Of a DNA stretch of 64,000 bases, positions 12,341 to 23,110 are shown one piece after another. The stretch is from the NCBI GenBank assembly GCA_014706295.1, contig JACSVZ010000007.1, positions 60,402,975 through 60,466,974 on the forward strand, in the 5' to 3' direction. A program made the position numbers and the translations under genes. The notes beneath the pieces are model-generated. The model was not told the origin of the DNA and ran no database searches. It was given only the letters and a program-made list of their open reading frames with translations. This DNA comes from Lycocorax pyrrhopterus obiensis. Taxonomy: Eukaryota > Chordata > Aves > Passeriformes > Paradisaeidae. Within the stretch, counting starts at the first letter, position 1. Each line of letters starts with the position of its first letter.

Positions 12341-12544
12341 TTACCTCCCACTGCTAACGGTGTCACTGTTTTAAGCACGAGCTGCAAAAGACTCATCAGC
12401 CACACTGAGAGGCCTCCAGCTCTCCCTGTCTGCTGATAAAGGCACCAAGGCACTCACCATGAACTGCGGGGTCTCCTGGGACCAAGGACCTGCAAGCTTG
12501 GCTTTGCAACCCCTGATTCATCAGTGCCTAAATTGGGTCAAACA

Positions 12545-12885
12545 GGTGTGTCAGAAGGGACCTAAAGACCATCTTGTTCCACCCTCTGCCCAGGGCAGGG
12601 ACATCTTCCACCATCCCAGGTTGCTCAGAGCCCTGGCCTGGAACACTTCCAGGGATGAGGCAGCCACAGCTCCTCTGGGCAAGCTCTGCCAGTCTCATCA
12701 GCTTCACAGTCAGGAATTTCTTCCCAATATCCCATCTAGCCCTGCCCTCTGTCAGTGGGAAGCCATTCCCCTTTGTCCAGTCACTCCATGTCCTTGTCCG
12801 AAGTCCCTCCCCCCTCTCTTGTAGGCCCCCTTCAAGTATGGCAAGGCTGTAATAAGGTCACCCCTAAGCCTTCTCCTCCCCAGGC
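12545..12885 (-). mobile_element. CR1 LINE, 5'-truncated copy
   Basis: The plus strand starts with AGAAGGGACCTAAAGACCAT and gives the complement of the CR1 3' UTR, then the C-terminal ORF2 region, ending in the complement of the Y-type CTTGTAGGCCCCCTTCAAGT region and ACCCCTAAGCCTTCTCCT. It belongs to the second group of 3' ends. It faces the plus-strand copy ending at 12340, about 200 bases away, so the two are tail to tail. Confidence 0.9.
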
Positions 12886-13136
12886 AATCTGGAGAAGAGA
12901 ATCTTGATCTGCCTCACCCAAAAAGGAGGCAATTTGTAAAGCTCATATTTTGAAAGTCAGGCCCATTCCCACCCAAGCCTGGGGAGCACGTGGCGCACAA
13001 GCACAGGGGCTGCCTCTGCGGAAGTTAATGGCAAACCTTCTGTGGCCTTCCGTGGTCCGGATATTTTCAGACCTGTTTTGTCATCACCAAACAAGAAAGA
13101 ACTCTGTGACAGGTTCAGCTTTCAGACAAGATGCCT

Positions 13137-13210
13137 TTCTCCCCCCTCACACTCCTCACCCCCTCCTCCTCCTCCTCCTATTCCTCCTCCTTCCCATCCA
13201 TTCCCCTCGT
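13137..13210. repeat. pyrimidine-rich (CCT)n tract
   Basis: Nearly pure C/T on the plus strand, with a core of (CCT) repeats and an interruption ATTCCTCCTCC. Homopurine-homopyrimidine tracts of this kind can adopt triplex (H-DNA) structure under torsion; whether this one does is inference. Confidence 0.85.
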
Positions 13211-13380
13211 CCTCCAAAGAAAACTCGTGCGCGCTCGCCTCTTGCGCCGCCTTGGCACTGCATGAGAATCCTTGCAGCAAAAGGAAAGAAAGGGAAAAAT
13301 CCTGAAAGCCATGCTTTTCCCAGCAGGTTGGCACCACCGCTCCGGCTTTCATCCACGGGAGCAGCGTGCCAATCTCACGC
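13207..13380. promoter_or_regulatory. small CpG-retaining patch
   Basis: About twelve CpG dinucleotides lie between 13207 and 13380, including GTGCGCGCTCGCC and GCGCCGCC, in a background where CpG is scarce. It adjoins the pyrimidine tract. It is too short for a classical CpG island. A weak promoter or enhancer is possible; a coding origin is not indicated. Confidence 0.3.
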
Positions 13381-13629
13381 CAGCACAAACAGATGTGACT
13401 CTAGAGCTCTGAGTGTCCAATGAAAGGGGCACTGCTCACTCTGAAAGCCGTCAAAATGTACCAGCCTTAGGATTTTCCATTGAGACGGACGGTTTTCTCA
13501 GAGCTCTGCTTCAAGGTGCCTGGATTCGGGGTTGACTTGTTTATTTCTTTCCCCTTTTCCTTTGTGCCCTGACATTATTCCGAGGTTCAGCACGCGACTC
13601 CTGGCTCAGAAGAATGTTATCAGACCAGG

Positions 13630-13946
13630 TTAAGTGCACGGCGAGGCCGCTCTATGTACACAATCCAGGGCTGCGTGTATGGATGGGATGAAATGTATTC
13701 CACATGCCCCGGGAGCTCACGTGTATTGAAAACTTGTGCAACAGATAAACTGGATTTTAATTTTCACAAAAGCAGCCCGTTTTCATGCCATTTGAGATAC
13801 ATAAAGCGGTAAAATACGTACGATGCCGTACGCTCCGCTGAATCAGAAAAGGGAGGTGCTTAGTTGGCAAAACCACTTAATCCAGACATCTACAAGGGAA
13901 ATCACGTAAGTCCAATGATGCTTAGTGGCAATGAGTGCCACTTAAT
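13630..13946. promoter_or_regulatory. candidate enhancer with NK2-type motifs
   Basis: TTAAGTG occurs at 13630-13636, and CCACTTAA (its complement, with the favoured flanking base) at 13873-13880 and 13939-13946. TNAAGTG is the established binding preference of NK2-class homeodomain proteins (NKX2-1, NKX2-5 and relatives). The intervening sequence retains several CpGs, including the paired CGTACG element. No binding is demonstrated; three seven-base matches in 320 bases could be partly chance. Confidence 0.25.
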
Positions 13947-14153
13947 AGGGATTGTAGTTCTGCTTAACTGGGACACCTCCAGATGATTTAGGAGGCTTAG
14001 TGGAACGGGGTGAACAATTTGCAGGCTGTATTCTTCCAAACACATCCCTTTTTCTCATGTGCAAAAAAATTTCCCCAGGTGGCCTGCAATGTTTGGGGTG
14101 GTGTTTGCTCCTCAAAGTTTTGCAAAGGCTTCCTAAGGGCTACTCCTGGCATG

Positions 14154-14345
14154 ACCTGTGAGGGTGGTGAGGCCTTGGCACAGGGTGCCCAGAGAAGCTG
14201 TGGATGCCCCATTCCTGGAAGTGTTCCAGGCCGGGTTGGACAGGGCTTGGAGCAACTTGGGATAGTGGAAGGTGTCCCTGCCCCTGGCAGGAGCTTGGAA
14301 CTGGCTGGTCTTGAAGGTTCCTTCCACACCAAACCATTCTGGAAT
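14154..14345 (+). mobile_element. CR1 LINE 3' fragment
   Basis: The sense strand reads TGAGGGTGGTGAGGCCTTGG (VRVVRPWH), GCAGTGT-type GLEQLG coding, then AGTGGAAGGTGTCCCTGCCC and the 3' end CTTGAAGGTTCCTTCCACACC. It is about 190 bases, truncated within the last ORF2 codons, second 3'-end group. The terminal eight-base repeat is eroded to TTCTGGAATTCT. Confidence 0.92.
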
Positions 14346-14965
14346 TCTCTGTGTTTTTACAATAAGAAATCACTGCTTGCCCATGAGTCTGAGCTGAGAG
14401 TTTTCCACAGTGGATTGGCCAAGATTTTGTAAGACAACAGCATCTACTGTGACCACCTGTCCTGATACCCGGCTGATTTTAGCCAGAGAATGCAATCCTG
14501 AAGTCTCTCCATCAGGCCCATCAATGTTAGGTTGCAACACAGTTCAGCTTTTGTCGTGGTAGGAGTCACAAAACTGTCTGCCCTCCTCAGTGATGCCTTC
14601 CTGGTGCTCAAGATTTATATCGGAGATTAAATCCCTTCAGACCCGGGAGCCTTGTGCCAGGGTGAGAGAAGAAGCAGCTCTTAACTGATGAATCCTGTTG
14701 GGAAGAAATGATGCAGCTGAACTGTGTTCTTCAAGACAGGAACATTTTTGTTTGAAACATTCTGGAGTGTTTTTTGACTAACCTGGCTTGAAAAGCTGGG
14801 CACACCATGATCTCCTCTGGCACTATTTCACCAGCTTTCAGTATTACTGCTTAAGGGCTCCAACGGCGTTGGAAGTCCTGCTCCACAAAGCAAAAGGTAA
14901 ATATATGCTGAGAAACTATTTCCTAAATAACTTGGGATTTGGGTAGACTGAACAGACAAGCAAAA
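14346..14965. other. unique sequence
   Basis: I see no gene, repeat or strong signal here. Confidence 0.5.
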
Positions 14966-15120
14966 GCAAGTGGCATTATCCCCATTCTATGCAGGGAAAG
15001 CTGCACCTCGGAGGGATTAAACAAGTTCTTCAAAACTCAGAAGCAGGATCAGGACTTGAACTCTTGTGACTTTGCTGCCCAGTCCCATCTTAACTGCAAG
15101 TCTCGCTCCCTCCTGATATA
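14966..15120 (-). mobile_element. MIR/CORE-SINE fossil
   Basis: The plus strand carries, in order, CATTATCCCCATTCTATGCA, a GGGATTAAACAAGTTCTTC tract, GAAGCAGGATCAGGACTTGA and GCCCAGTCCCATCTTAACTG. This order matches the reverse complement of the MIR family (ATTATCCCCATTTTACAGATG, TTAAGTAACTTGCCC, GGGATTCGAACCC, then the A-box end). MIR-type SINEs are tRNA-derived and were amplified before birds and mammals split; a few copies survive in birds. The divergence is high and the ends are approximate. Confidence 0.6.
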
Positions 15121-16654
15121 AGGAATGCTCAAGGTAAGATTAGGCTCAGACTGGGAAGCAAACCCAATGCTGAGGCGTCTGACAAGATGTTCTTGTGAAT
15201 TTTTAATCGTTGGCTGTGTGGACATGTGTGTAAGGCAATAACCTGAGGAATTCTGTCCTACGTTTTGGAAACTCTTGTAGCTTTGCAGCTCTTGGAATGA
15301 GTCTAGAGTGAAAAATCTGTTCTGCTGCATATTCTCTATCATGTTCCCTCTAGACAAAGCTTTAAATCTGTGAACTTAGTGGCTGTTATTCCAGGAGTTT
15401 CTCCTTGGAACCAGCTGACAGTATCCCTAATATTTAGCTAGAAAAAAATCTTTTCTGGAAAAGACTAAGATGGTGCAAGCTGATTTCAAACTGATTGTTG
15501 CCTGTTCCCGTGTTATACAAATACATCTACATATCCTCTGTGATTTTAATACCAGGAAAAAAAAAAATCAACACTTAGCTAGTCCCTTACAAAACAACTT
15601 TGAATCTTTACCAGCCTGAAGATAAACATTTCTTTTCTCGTAAATCTGGTTCATAGGTATTGGTTTCTTCCTAGAACTACCAGTGTGAGTTTAATTCCAG
15701 GGAACAAGAGCTATGCTAAGTTGTTTTAAAAAACACATAAAATTAAAGATGGAGCAAATGGAGAGCTTTTCTTTTCTCCTAAAGAAAGGCAGGACAGGAG
15801 AGAAAAGCTGCAGTTAAAGGTAATTCCTCTTTTTCCTATGAAATTGGTCTAGATCCACACTGTATAATCTTTCCTCCTGTTCTTCTATTCACCTCAGGCT
15901 TGAAATGTTTTGTAAAGTCTGTCCAGTGGGAGGTGAAGTCCGTATTTCTAGAAAAGAATTTTTACTTTGACTGGTGTGTCTTAAGGGCTCTGCTGCTGAA
16001 ACAGAAGGAAAAGTCAAATTTTTGTGCATGGCAATCTATAAATTCTTGCTCCGTAGTCAGCTGCCCTCACAGCTGGCACATACAGACCAAAGTCTGATGG
16101 TTTCTGTGATTTTACTTTGCCCCTTGGGACAAGTCAGGAGCCGGGCCTGGCTATCAATCCTTCAAAATTGTGTCCAATTGTGAAACTGAGGGGAGAAATA
16201 ACTTTGAAAATTTACGAGCTGGTGTGTTGAAAGTCAGCTATGGAAGTTTTTAAAAAAGGAAGAGAATTTTCCATTGGCTGTATAAGCTGTAACTGTTGAT
16301 TTAACCCCTTCTTTTGGAATGGAGTGAGTTGCTTCATCTACCACACATTGATGGAGATCTAAGGGAAACAGCAACTCTCCAAGGCTGGACCAGGAAAATA
16401 AATCAATAACAATTAATAGCACAGAATGATTTTCATGAGCTGTTTGGCAGGGAGGAAACTTGGACTGGGTGTGGATTCACCAGCAGGATGTGGAGACCCC
16501 TCATGGGACTGGACACACCGTATTAGTGCTGCCTGATGGAACAGAGGGAAGGAGTCTCACAGCCCAACTCTTCCCTCTATTTCCAGCCTTTTTGTGACTG
16601 GACCAGTCAGAGCAAAGTTACTCAACCCCTGTGATGTGAGTCAGCACATTTTGG
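15121..16654. other. unique sequence
   Basis: No repeat or gene is recognised. It includes an A-run near 15557. Open frames are short and unlike known proteins. Confidence 0.5.
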
Positions 16655-16746
16655 AGGGGTTCTTGGAGTGTCCTGTGCAGGGCCAGGAGATGGACTCCAT
16701 GATCCTTGTGAGTCCCTTCCAGCCCAGGATATTCTATGATTCTGTG
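16655..16746 (+). mobile_element. CR1 LINE 3' tail
   Basis: CAGGGCCAGGAGATGGACTC, ATGATCCTTGTGAGTCCCTT and CCAGCCCAGGATATTC, ending in TATGATTCTGTGATG. This is the CR1 3' UTR of a variant with GATCCTTGTGGGTCCCTTCC rather than the GATCTTAGAGGTC form used by most copies here. It is about 90 bases, lacking all coding sequence. Confidence 0.88.
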
Positions 16747-19034
16747 ATGACAACATAGCCCAGCTGCTGGCAATAGCAAAATTCCTATGGACTTTGAAGG
16801 GCAGAAATATTCTGCATCCAGTGGCCAACTGATACGATCCTAACGGTAAATGGAATGCAAAGAAAGGGGTTGTACATGGGTGGTTTGACTGTCATCTGAA
16901 AACTGCAGATTTTCTTACCCTTGGGTGGAATTAGTCCTGATTTCCACAAGGAGGGGAGCCACAGAGGTGTTTACATGTAAAACTCCACACATATGTTCCA
17001 GTCCTTGTGCAGCACCAGGGAAAACGTGTCTTTGTATAACTCCAAGTCCACAGAATAAAGTGTACCGTGCAATTGGCATGTGGTTTGATAATGAAAACAG
17101 TGTTTTATGCCATGATGGTCCCAATTCCACAGCTGACTGCATGGTCATTTAACAAACCTTTCATGAGCAGGGGATCTCTGTGATAAAACTCTCCCTTTCC
17201 TCTCCCTTTTGCTGTCGCTTTAACAACGGGACAAACTGAGCAGTCAGAACACATGAACTTAAAACCACTTAAAAGCCATTGTGTTTGAAAGTCAACTGCT
17301 TCCCAAGCCATGATGATGAAAAGTTTCCCAGTTAGTCCAGAGAATTTTTTGGGGTGGGTTTGTTTGGTTTTTCTGAGGTTTTTTTTTTTGCTGTCATTTC
17401 TGTCCTGTTAATTTGAGCAGAAACTGTAATTAGATGTAAGTGGTCTTGTTCCCACAGAAATGAATGGCAGCATCTGGAGAGAGACAACCGTTCCAAATGC
17501 TTTTGGCTACCAGCTCTCCACAAGTCACCAGGATGGAGCAAGGGCCGGAATCCAGACTTCTGTCGGCCTAATTTTGTATCTGTGGAAGCACAACACCAAA
17601 TCCAATATTCAAATGCCTTGCTGTGATGGGTGTACGAGAGAGCACATTCCAGACTTTTATGTTGCCTGCTCCTCCTGGGAGGCCAATTCCCACTGTATCT
17701 CCGGGTGGGGTTGGATGACCAGAGCTTGGAAAAGGAGGGATGCTGGGCAAAGGTTTCTGGTGCCTTTGGTTTTTTCCACCCTTTTCCATTTAGTTATCCA
17801 TTTTGACAGTAACTGGGCTCTGCTTCCCCAGACAGGAGCAGGGCTGTGTTTGTAAACAGTAATTGAGTTAAAAGATGTTTTGTGTCAGAGCTGAGCTCGT
17901 GTCTTCCTCTGCTTTCTCTGCAGAAGGGGCGGCTCTGGTCCAAGGTGTGGCCACTCTGCCTTGGAGCTCCGGGGCTCTACAAGGTCACACAGCTCCTTAT
18001 CACCACCAAAATACATCTTCTGTGGACGTTTATCACAATCAGCACCAGGGTGCTGCATTTTTTATTAAACTTTCTGTCCCCTAAAGGAGAATTAGACTTG
18101 AAGCTGATCGTGCTCTTTGGGAGTAAACATTTCCATTCAGCCTTCCTGGTTAATTGAAATGGGATAAAATTCTTTTCCTTTCTTCAGTTTTTTAAACTTC
18201 TCTTTCTCGTTATGATCGGGAGGAACTTGCAATCTTTCAGAAGCATTTTCCTCTCTGGCCTTGTCCTACATGGCATTGCAGCCTCACTCTCTTGATACTT
18301 TGTGTGACAGGTTCAGGACAGACATATTGGCACTTCTCAGTGCCTTTTATTAAACTTTTATTAAACTTTTTCACTATGCAAAGCTAATTCTCTTGTTTTA
18401 CCTTGCTAACACTGAACACAGAGCCTCCTCTCTACTTGCTGCTGCTCTCCAGGGCTGTGTCTTGTTTCTTTAAAATATGCAAAAGGAGGGGGAAGGAATT
18501 TACAGTAAAATTTTTTTAGAGCTGCCTGAAAGATCTACAGGAATGGTTCCCATGAGTCTAATGGGACTTGTGTCTCTAAACCCTTTCAAAACTCTCAAAT
18601 CTCTGCCTTCTGCTGTTGTGGAGGCATCAGTGATGGCCCAATAAATGAGGGGAATTGAGATTTACAGCTGAAGGGTTGTCTCAAACTTACTGTGGCATAT
18701 AAAAGCAAATACAGTGTTTCTTCCCCAAAGCCAGGGTGCTTACCCTGAGTGCAGAATGAAAGTCTGAGCATTTACAAGTAAATCTGTTATTCAGCGTGGG
18801 AATTAAATTAAATTATTCATCCTTTAAGAAATTTAGGAATGTCAGACTCTTCCTTCCTTGATGATTTCAGTAATATGGTGGTAAAGTAACTTCAGCCGTG
18901 TGACAGGGCTGAGGTTCAGTGACACGTTTTCTCTGCACATTGGACTGTTTACATAAAATTATCATTATTATGCACTCACTAATAGTTATACCCTGTGGCT
19001 AGCACTTCATATTGTTGGATTGAGAGAATAATAG
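16747..19034. other. unique sequence
   Basis: No interspersed repeat is recognised. A 131-codon open frame at 17460-17855 follows an acceptor-like TTGTTCCCACAG but has no matching donor and no recognisable domain. A short tandem duplication is at 18344-18370. Confidence 0.5.
18344..18370. repeat. short tandem duplication (11-base unit)
   Basis: TTTTATTAAAC occurs twice head to tail, followed by TTTT. It is a replication-slippage type duplication. Confidence 0.8.
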
Positions 19035-19216
19035 CAGAATCACAGAAACATTTGGGTTGGGAAAGACCTCCAAGATCATCAAGGCCAACCTTTGGCCCCA
19101 GTCACCACCTTGTCAACCAGCCCAGAGCACTGAGTGCCACATCCAGTCCTTCCTTGGACACCTCTGGGGTGGTGACTCCACCACCTCCCTGGGCAGCCCA
19201 TTCCAGTGCTTAACAA
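19035..19216 (-). mobile_element. CR1 LINE 3' fragment
   Basis: Starts AGAATCACAGAAACATTTGG, then GTTGGGAAAGACCTCCAAGA, with the complement of the ORF2 end (CACTGAGTGCCACATCCAG, coding for a DVALS-type stretch in reverse). Truncated at CAGTGCTTAACAACC, immediately followed by an AT-rich (ATA)n run at 19219-19235. Confidence 0.93.
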
Positions 19217-21569
19217 CCCATAATAATAATAAATAGTCTTTCTATTGCAAAATAGTTTTATTCTTGGATTTTCAGCCCCTAGAAACTTTGTTTGCTCTTA
19301 AAAGTTGCCCTTTCTTCTCTTTGTCAAGGACATGCTGGTTGTTCTCAGTTCTCGTGGAACTCTAAATTTTTTATGTTTGATTTTATTACTTTATCTTCTG
19401 GTTGTTCACTAGGACAAATGCCTGTAGTGTAGCCATCCCAGAAATGCCTTACTGGCCTTTCTTCAGTCCCACTCAGCATTTGCATTCTATTGCTGCAACT
19501 TGGATTTCATTATTCCCACTTGGTCTGGCTGTTCCTATATTTTCCATACCTTCCTATTAGACCATCATGGTCTGAACTTGGGATTCCTGTCAGTTTTGAA
19601 AGGATGGGCTTTTTTGACTCTTTGCATCCTGACACAACCATCCACACAGGAACAGGATCCCTGCCATGTTCCAGTGTGGTGCTTTTCTAATGTCAGTGAT
19701 GGCAGTCTGAAGATGCCTGATCTTGATTTAATGGTCCATAGGAATCCACGGTCACATACAGGAGGAAGAGTATTTATTGATTTATTGGTTGTTGGGAGAC
19801 TAAAAGTGTTGGTTTTGAATTGTTCCCTTGCACAAGTGTCACTGGCATGGGGATCTGAGCTACCTGAGTTATTGTCTTTGGTTAGTGTGAGCTACACAGG
19901 CTTAGCCAAACCCTGACCTGTCTCATGCCATTTCTTCTGGCATCATCCTGTTCTGGTGCAGGCTGGTTGTGAAGTGCAGGAGAAGACTTTTGGTGATGAT
20001 AATTTAGACTACAAGGACAGAGAGATGGTCTAGGTGACTAAACCTAATTATTGATTTTTACTGTGCTGTGAAACCTGCCCAGCCCAGGACAGCTCTTAGT
20101 CCTGTTTGACTGTCCCCTCGTGTTGTGACTGTGACACAGCAGGCATGAGGGAGGCAGGAGGACACCAGGATGCAGAAATATCTCCGGTCATTCTCGGCTG
20201 AGGACTGTACTCCCAACAAAATCCTTTTCCTTAGTGTGTAGCAGGGCTGGGTAGTAGCGAAGGTGCTGCTGATAATTGAAGAACTGAAGAGACATCCTGG
20301 GTCAGAGCTTTAGGTCGCCTCCTGACCCACACAGTGATGAAGTGCCATTCTTAAGCAGATCAAGGTCCATTTTAATCCTGGCTGGGGTTTGTTTTCTTGG
20401 GTGGAGGGGGAGAGCTGTCCCGCTAGTCCACTTATCCAGGCAACTCCATGCCCTCTCTGATCTTACACATTGAAACCTTCCTCTAATTCCCAGTCTATGT
20501 AAGATCAAGGTTCTCTTACGCTCATGTGCATTACTGTCCTTTGGCATCAGTAATTTCTCCCTGTAGGCATTAAATCTCCAGATTTACTTACAGCAGATCT
20601 GTCCCCTCCCAGCCTGGTTTTGTTAAGGCTGGGGAATTACTGTTCATGTGCAATCCTGCCCCATCAATCCCTGTGACAAAGCACAATCCCACTTCTCAAA
20701 GAGCTGTTGGATATCTGAGGCTGCTTTAATAAGGAGTCACTCGGCTTTGCTCTCCACCAGCTCATGCATTATTCCCTGAACAAAGCCACTTGGGTCTGTG
20801 GAGAGTCTGGAGCTGGGCTCAATGTCAGAGTGGCATCCAGCGGAAGAGCAGTGGAGCATCTCCATAACGCAGCCACCTGGCAACATCCCGCCTGTCATTG
20901 CTTTGAATTCCTTTTCTCCTTGCTCCACTGAGCAGGGCAAGAACTTGCCAAGGTCAACATGTGAGGAGTGAAATGGGTTTTGTTGTGAGACCTGTCAATA
21001 CTCTTCATCTTCCTTACAATAACAGGGTGACTCCTGTGATGCCTGGGACTTGCACCTGCCCTCCTTCTGAAAGCAGTACACTCCTGATATCCTGCAATGC
21101 CACTCTCAGGGAATCAGGAGTTGATCTGTTGGGAGCACTGGGTCTCAGGACCAGCTGTTCAGTTCTAAGTATCATCTCCACTCACTGAAAGCAGCTCTGA
21201 TGTTCCACTCTGACTGCTCTTACCAGATAAATCCCCTTTTTTCGGTTATTCTCTGCAAAGAGAGCAGTGATCTGGGAACAGAACAAAATGGATTATTATA
21301 TTAAGTCGTAACTGGGAAAGGAGAGGCCCCCATAGTTTGGCCACTTAATGTTTAACTTCAAATGGGAAGGGGTGGGGGCAAGGAAGAGATGCTTTGGGAC
21401 TTTCCCTGGCCACATTAAACATGTGGTGGGCAAAACAAACCTTTCTTTCCCACTTCCATGGGGTTCCCACGTGGCCTTCTTTTCTTCCCATGAGCCATCA
21501 GCAACAATGTCTGGGATTCACTCCTTTCTCTTGCCCTATTTGCAGGGTTTGATCACCAGGACATTTCAT

Positions 21570-22560
21570 CCAGTGGGATGCAAATGACTCCTGATGGTGA
21601 GCAGGCAGCAGGTGCTGCTTCGATCCCATGGCAAGCAGAAGGAGAAATTTCAATTATTGACCCATTAATTATGATGAGTTTCTATCATCATCATCATTTT
21701 AATTCTCCAAAGTAGATGTTGAGCTTGTGGATTCTGGAGGACTTCGGGGATCCTGGGAGAACCTTTGACCAGGAAGGTTTTCCCCACCTCCTCCAGATGT
21801 CTTAGAGGCAAACAAGAGAAGAGCTTGGTTCACTCGAGGAAGCACCAAGTGTTTAAGGTAATTTGAAACCCTTTATCTGTCAGTGTTCTTGACAGCAAGC
21901 AAGCACAATAGAAAATAAATAAATAAATAGGAATCCCGTAGCCATGGAAGCACACTTTAGATCAGATTTCTATTTGCATGCTTGATACATATACATAAAA
22001 CATATTTCATGTACCAAGTTAAATAATGCACAATGCTTAAACTATTCTTACTTTTTATCCTTTGGTTATTGTAATTACAAGTAATTTTGTGAAGGATTTT
22101 CTATTTTTAAGAAATCACACTTTTGTACTTGATCCAGCTAACAGGATTTTCTTACATTACTTCATAAAGAGACCATCTTTAAACTTCTAATGTTATTTCC
22201 TATTCATTAGTACATATGCCTGTAGGGTATGTTCATAAATGGGTTAAAGTTACAAAGTTATGCTTATAAAAGCTCATGGTAATTTGGAGTATCAGGAGGA
22301 TTTATTAATTTTGAAATCTTAAAAGAGCAAAAGCTAAAATGAGATTGGATTAAGTATATTCTTGCATGCAGTTATTCTAAACACCCTTAAGGACCGCAGA
22401 CTAACTTACAGAGGACATTATGCAAATATGAATATATCTCTAAGTGCCTCATAGGCTTGCTGATGTAATATTTTACATGGTTAGTTAAGTACATCAAGTA
22501 AAAGGTTTGACCTTGATATACTGTAAAAGGTACTTATCCCACAACACCCAATTGTTTTCG
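21570..22560. promoter_or_regulatory. AT-rich conserved-looking block with octamer motifs
   Basis: Repeat-free, TAAT/ATTA-rich sequence with the POU octamer ATGCAAAT at 21579-21586, its complement ATTTGCAT at 21972-21979, and ATGCAAAT again at 22420-22427. The composition resembles vertebrate conserved non-coding elements, but conservation cannot be judged from one sequence. Confidence 0.25.
21913..21929. repeat. (AAAT)4 microsatellite
   Basis: Four consecutive AAAT units. Confidence 0.85.
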
Positions 22561-23053
22561 GTGCCATTGTGAAACGCATCACTCCAACGTGCAAACAATT
22601 TTGTGCACAAATCTCATTAAATGTGGCTCCAGCAGCCAAACAGCTGTCCACAACACCCCATCTCTTCAGAAGACCAAAGAGCTGCTTTATAATTTATCTC
22701 TATCAAAATGCCGTTTGCATTTATCGACAGCACCAGGCTGTACTTATGTAGTGAGAAGACAATTTCTTGGGAGGACAAATAGAGTTTCCAGGCTTTATTG
22801 CTGGCACCTGTTCCCATTACACAGTTCAATTTTATTTTTTTGAGGACACATAGAAGGTGGAAGACTACAATGCCCTGAAGTCAAACGATGTTTTGGAGAA
22901 GGAAAACAAGCTCCAGGTTCGACTTGAGCTTGGAATTTCTGCACATTCTTGGCTTTACTTGTCTCTTTGATTATGCAGAAATAAGCTTGACTATAGGGGC
23001 TTAAATGTTATGTTTTCCTGTGTCCTCACTCTTCCTGCTCCAATTCCATTCCA

Positions 23054-23110
23054 TGTATACATACATATGTGTGTGTGTGTATGTATATTTATATACACAT
23101 ATATTTATAT
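23054..23110. repeat. compound TATG/TG/TATA microsatellite
   Basis: Alternating ATAC/ATAT, a (TG)6-type core near 23070-23080, then TATATTTATATACACATATA. It is a compound purine-pyrimidine alternating repeat and probably length-variable. Confidence 0.9.

Larger units (their letters stand above)
12886..14153. other. unique, regulatory-looking segment
   Basis: No gene or interspersed repeat is recognised. It carries a pyrimidine-rich (CCT)n tract at 13137-13210, a CpG-retaining patch at 13207-13380, and a block at 13600-13960 with three TTAAGTG-type motifs and a paired CGTACG element. Together these look like regulatory rather than decaying sequence. Confidence 0.5.

Noticed and set aside
17460..17855. 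131-codon frame after TTGTTCCCACAG
   Set aside because: No consensus donor downstream and no domain.
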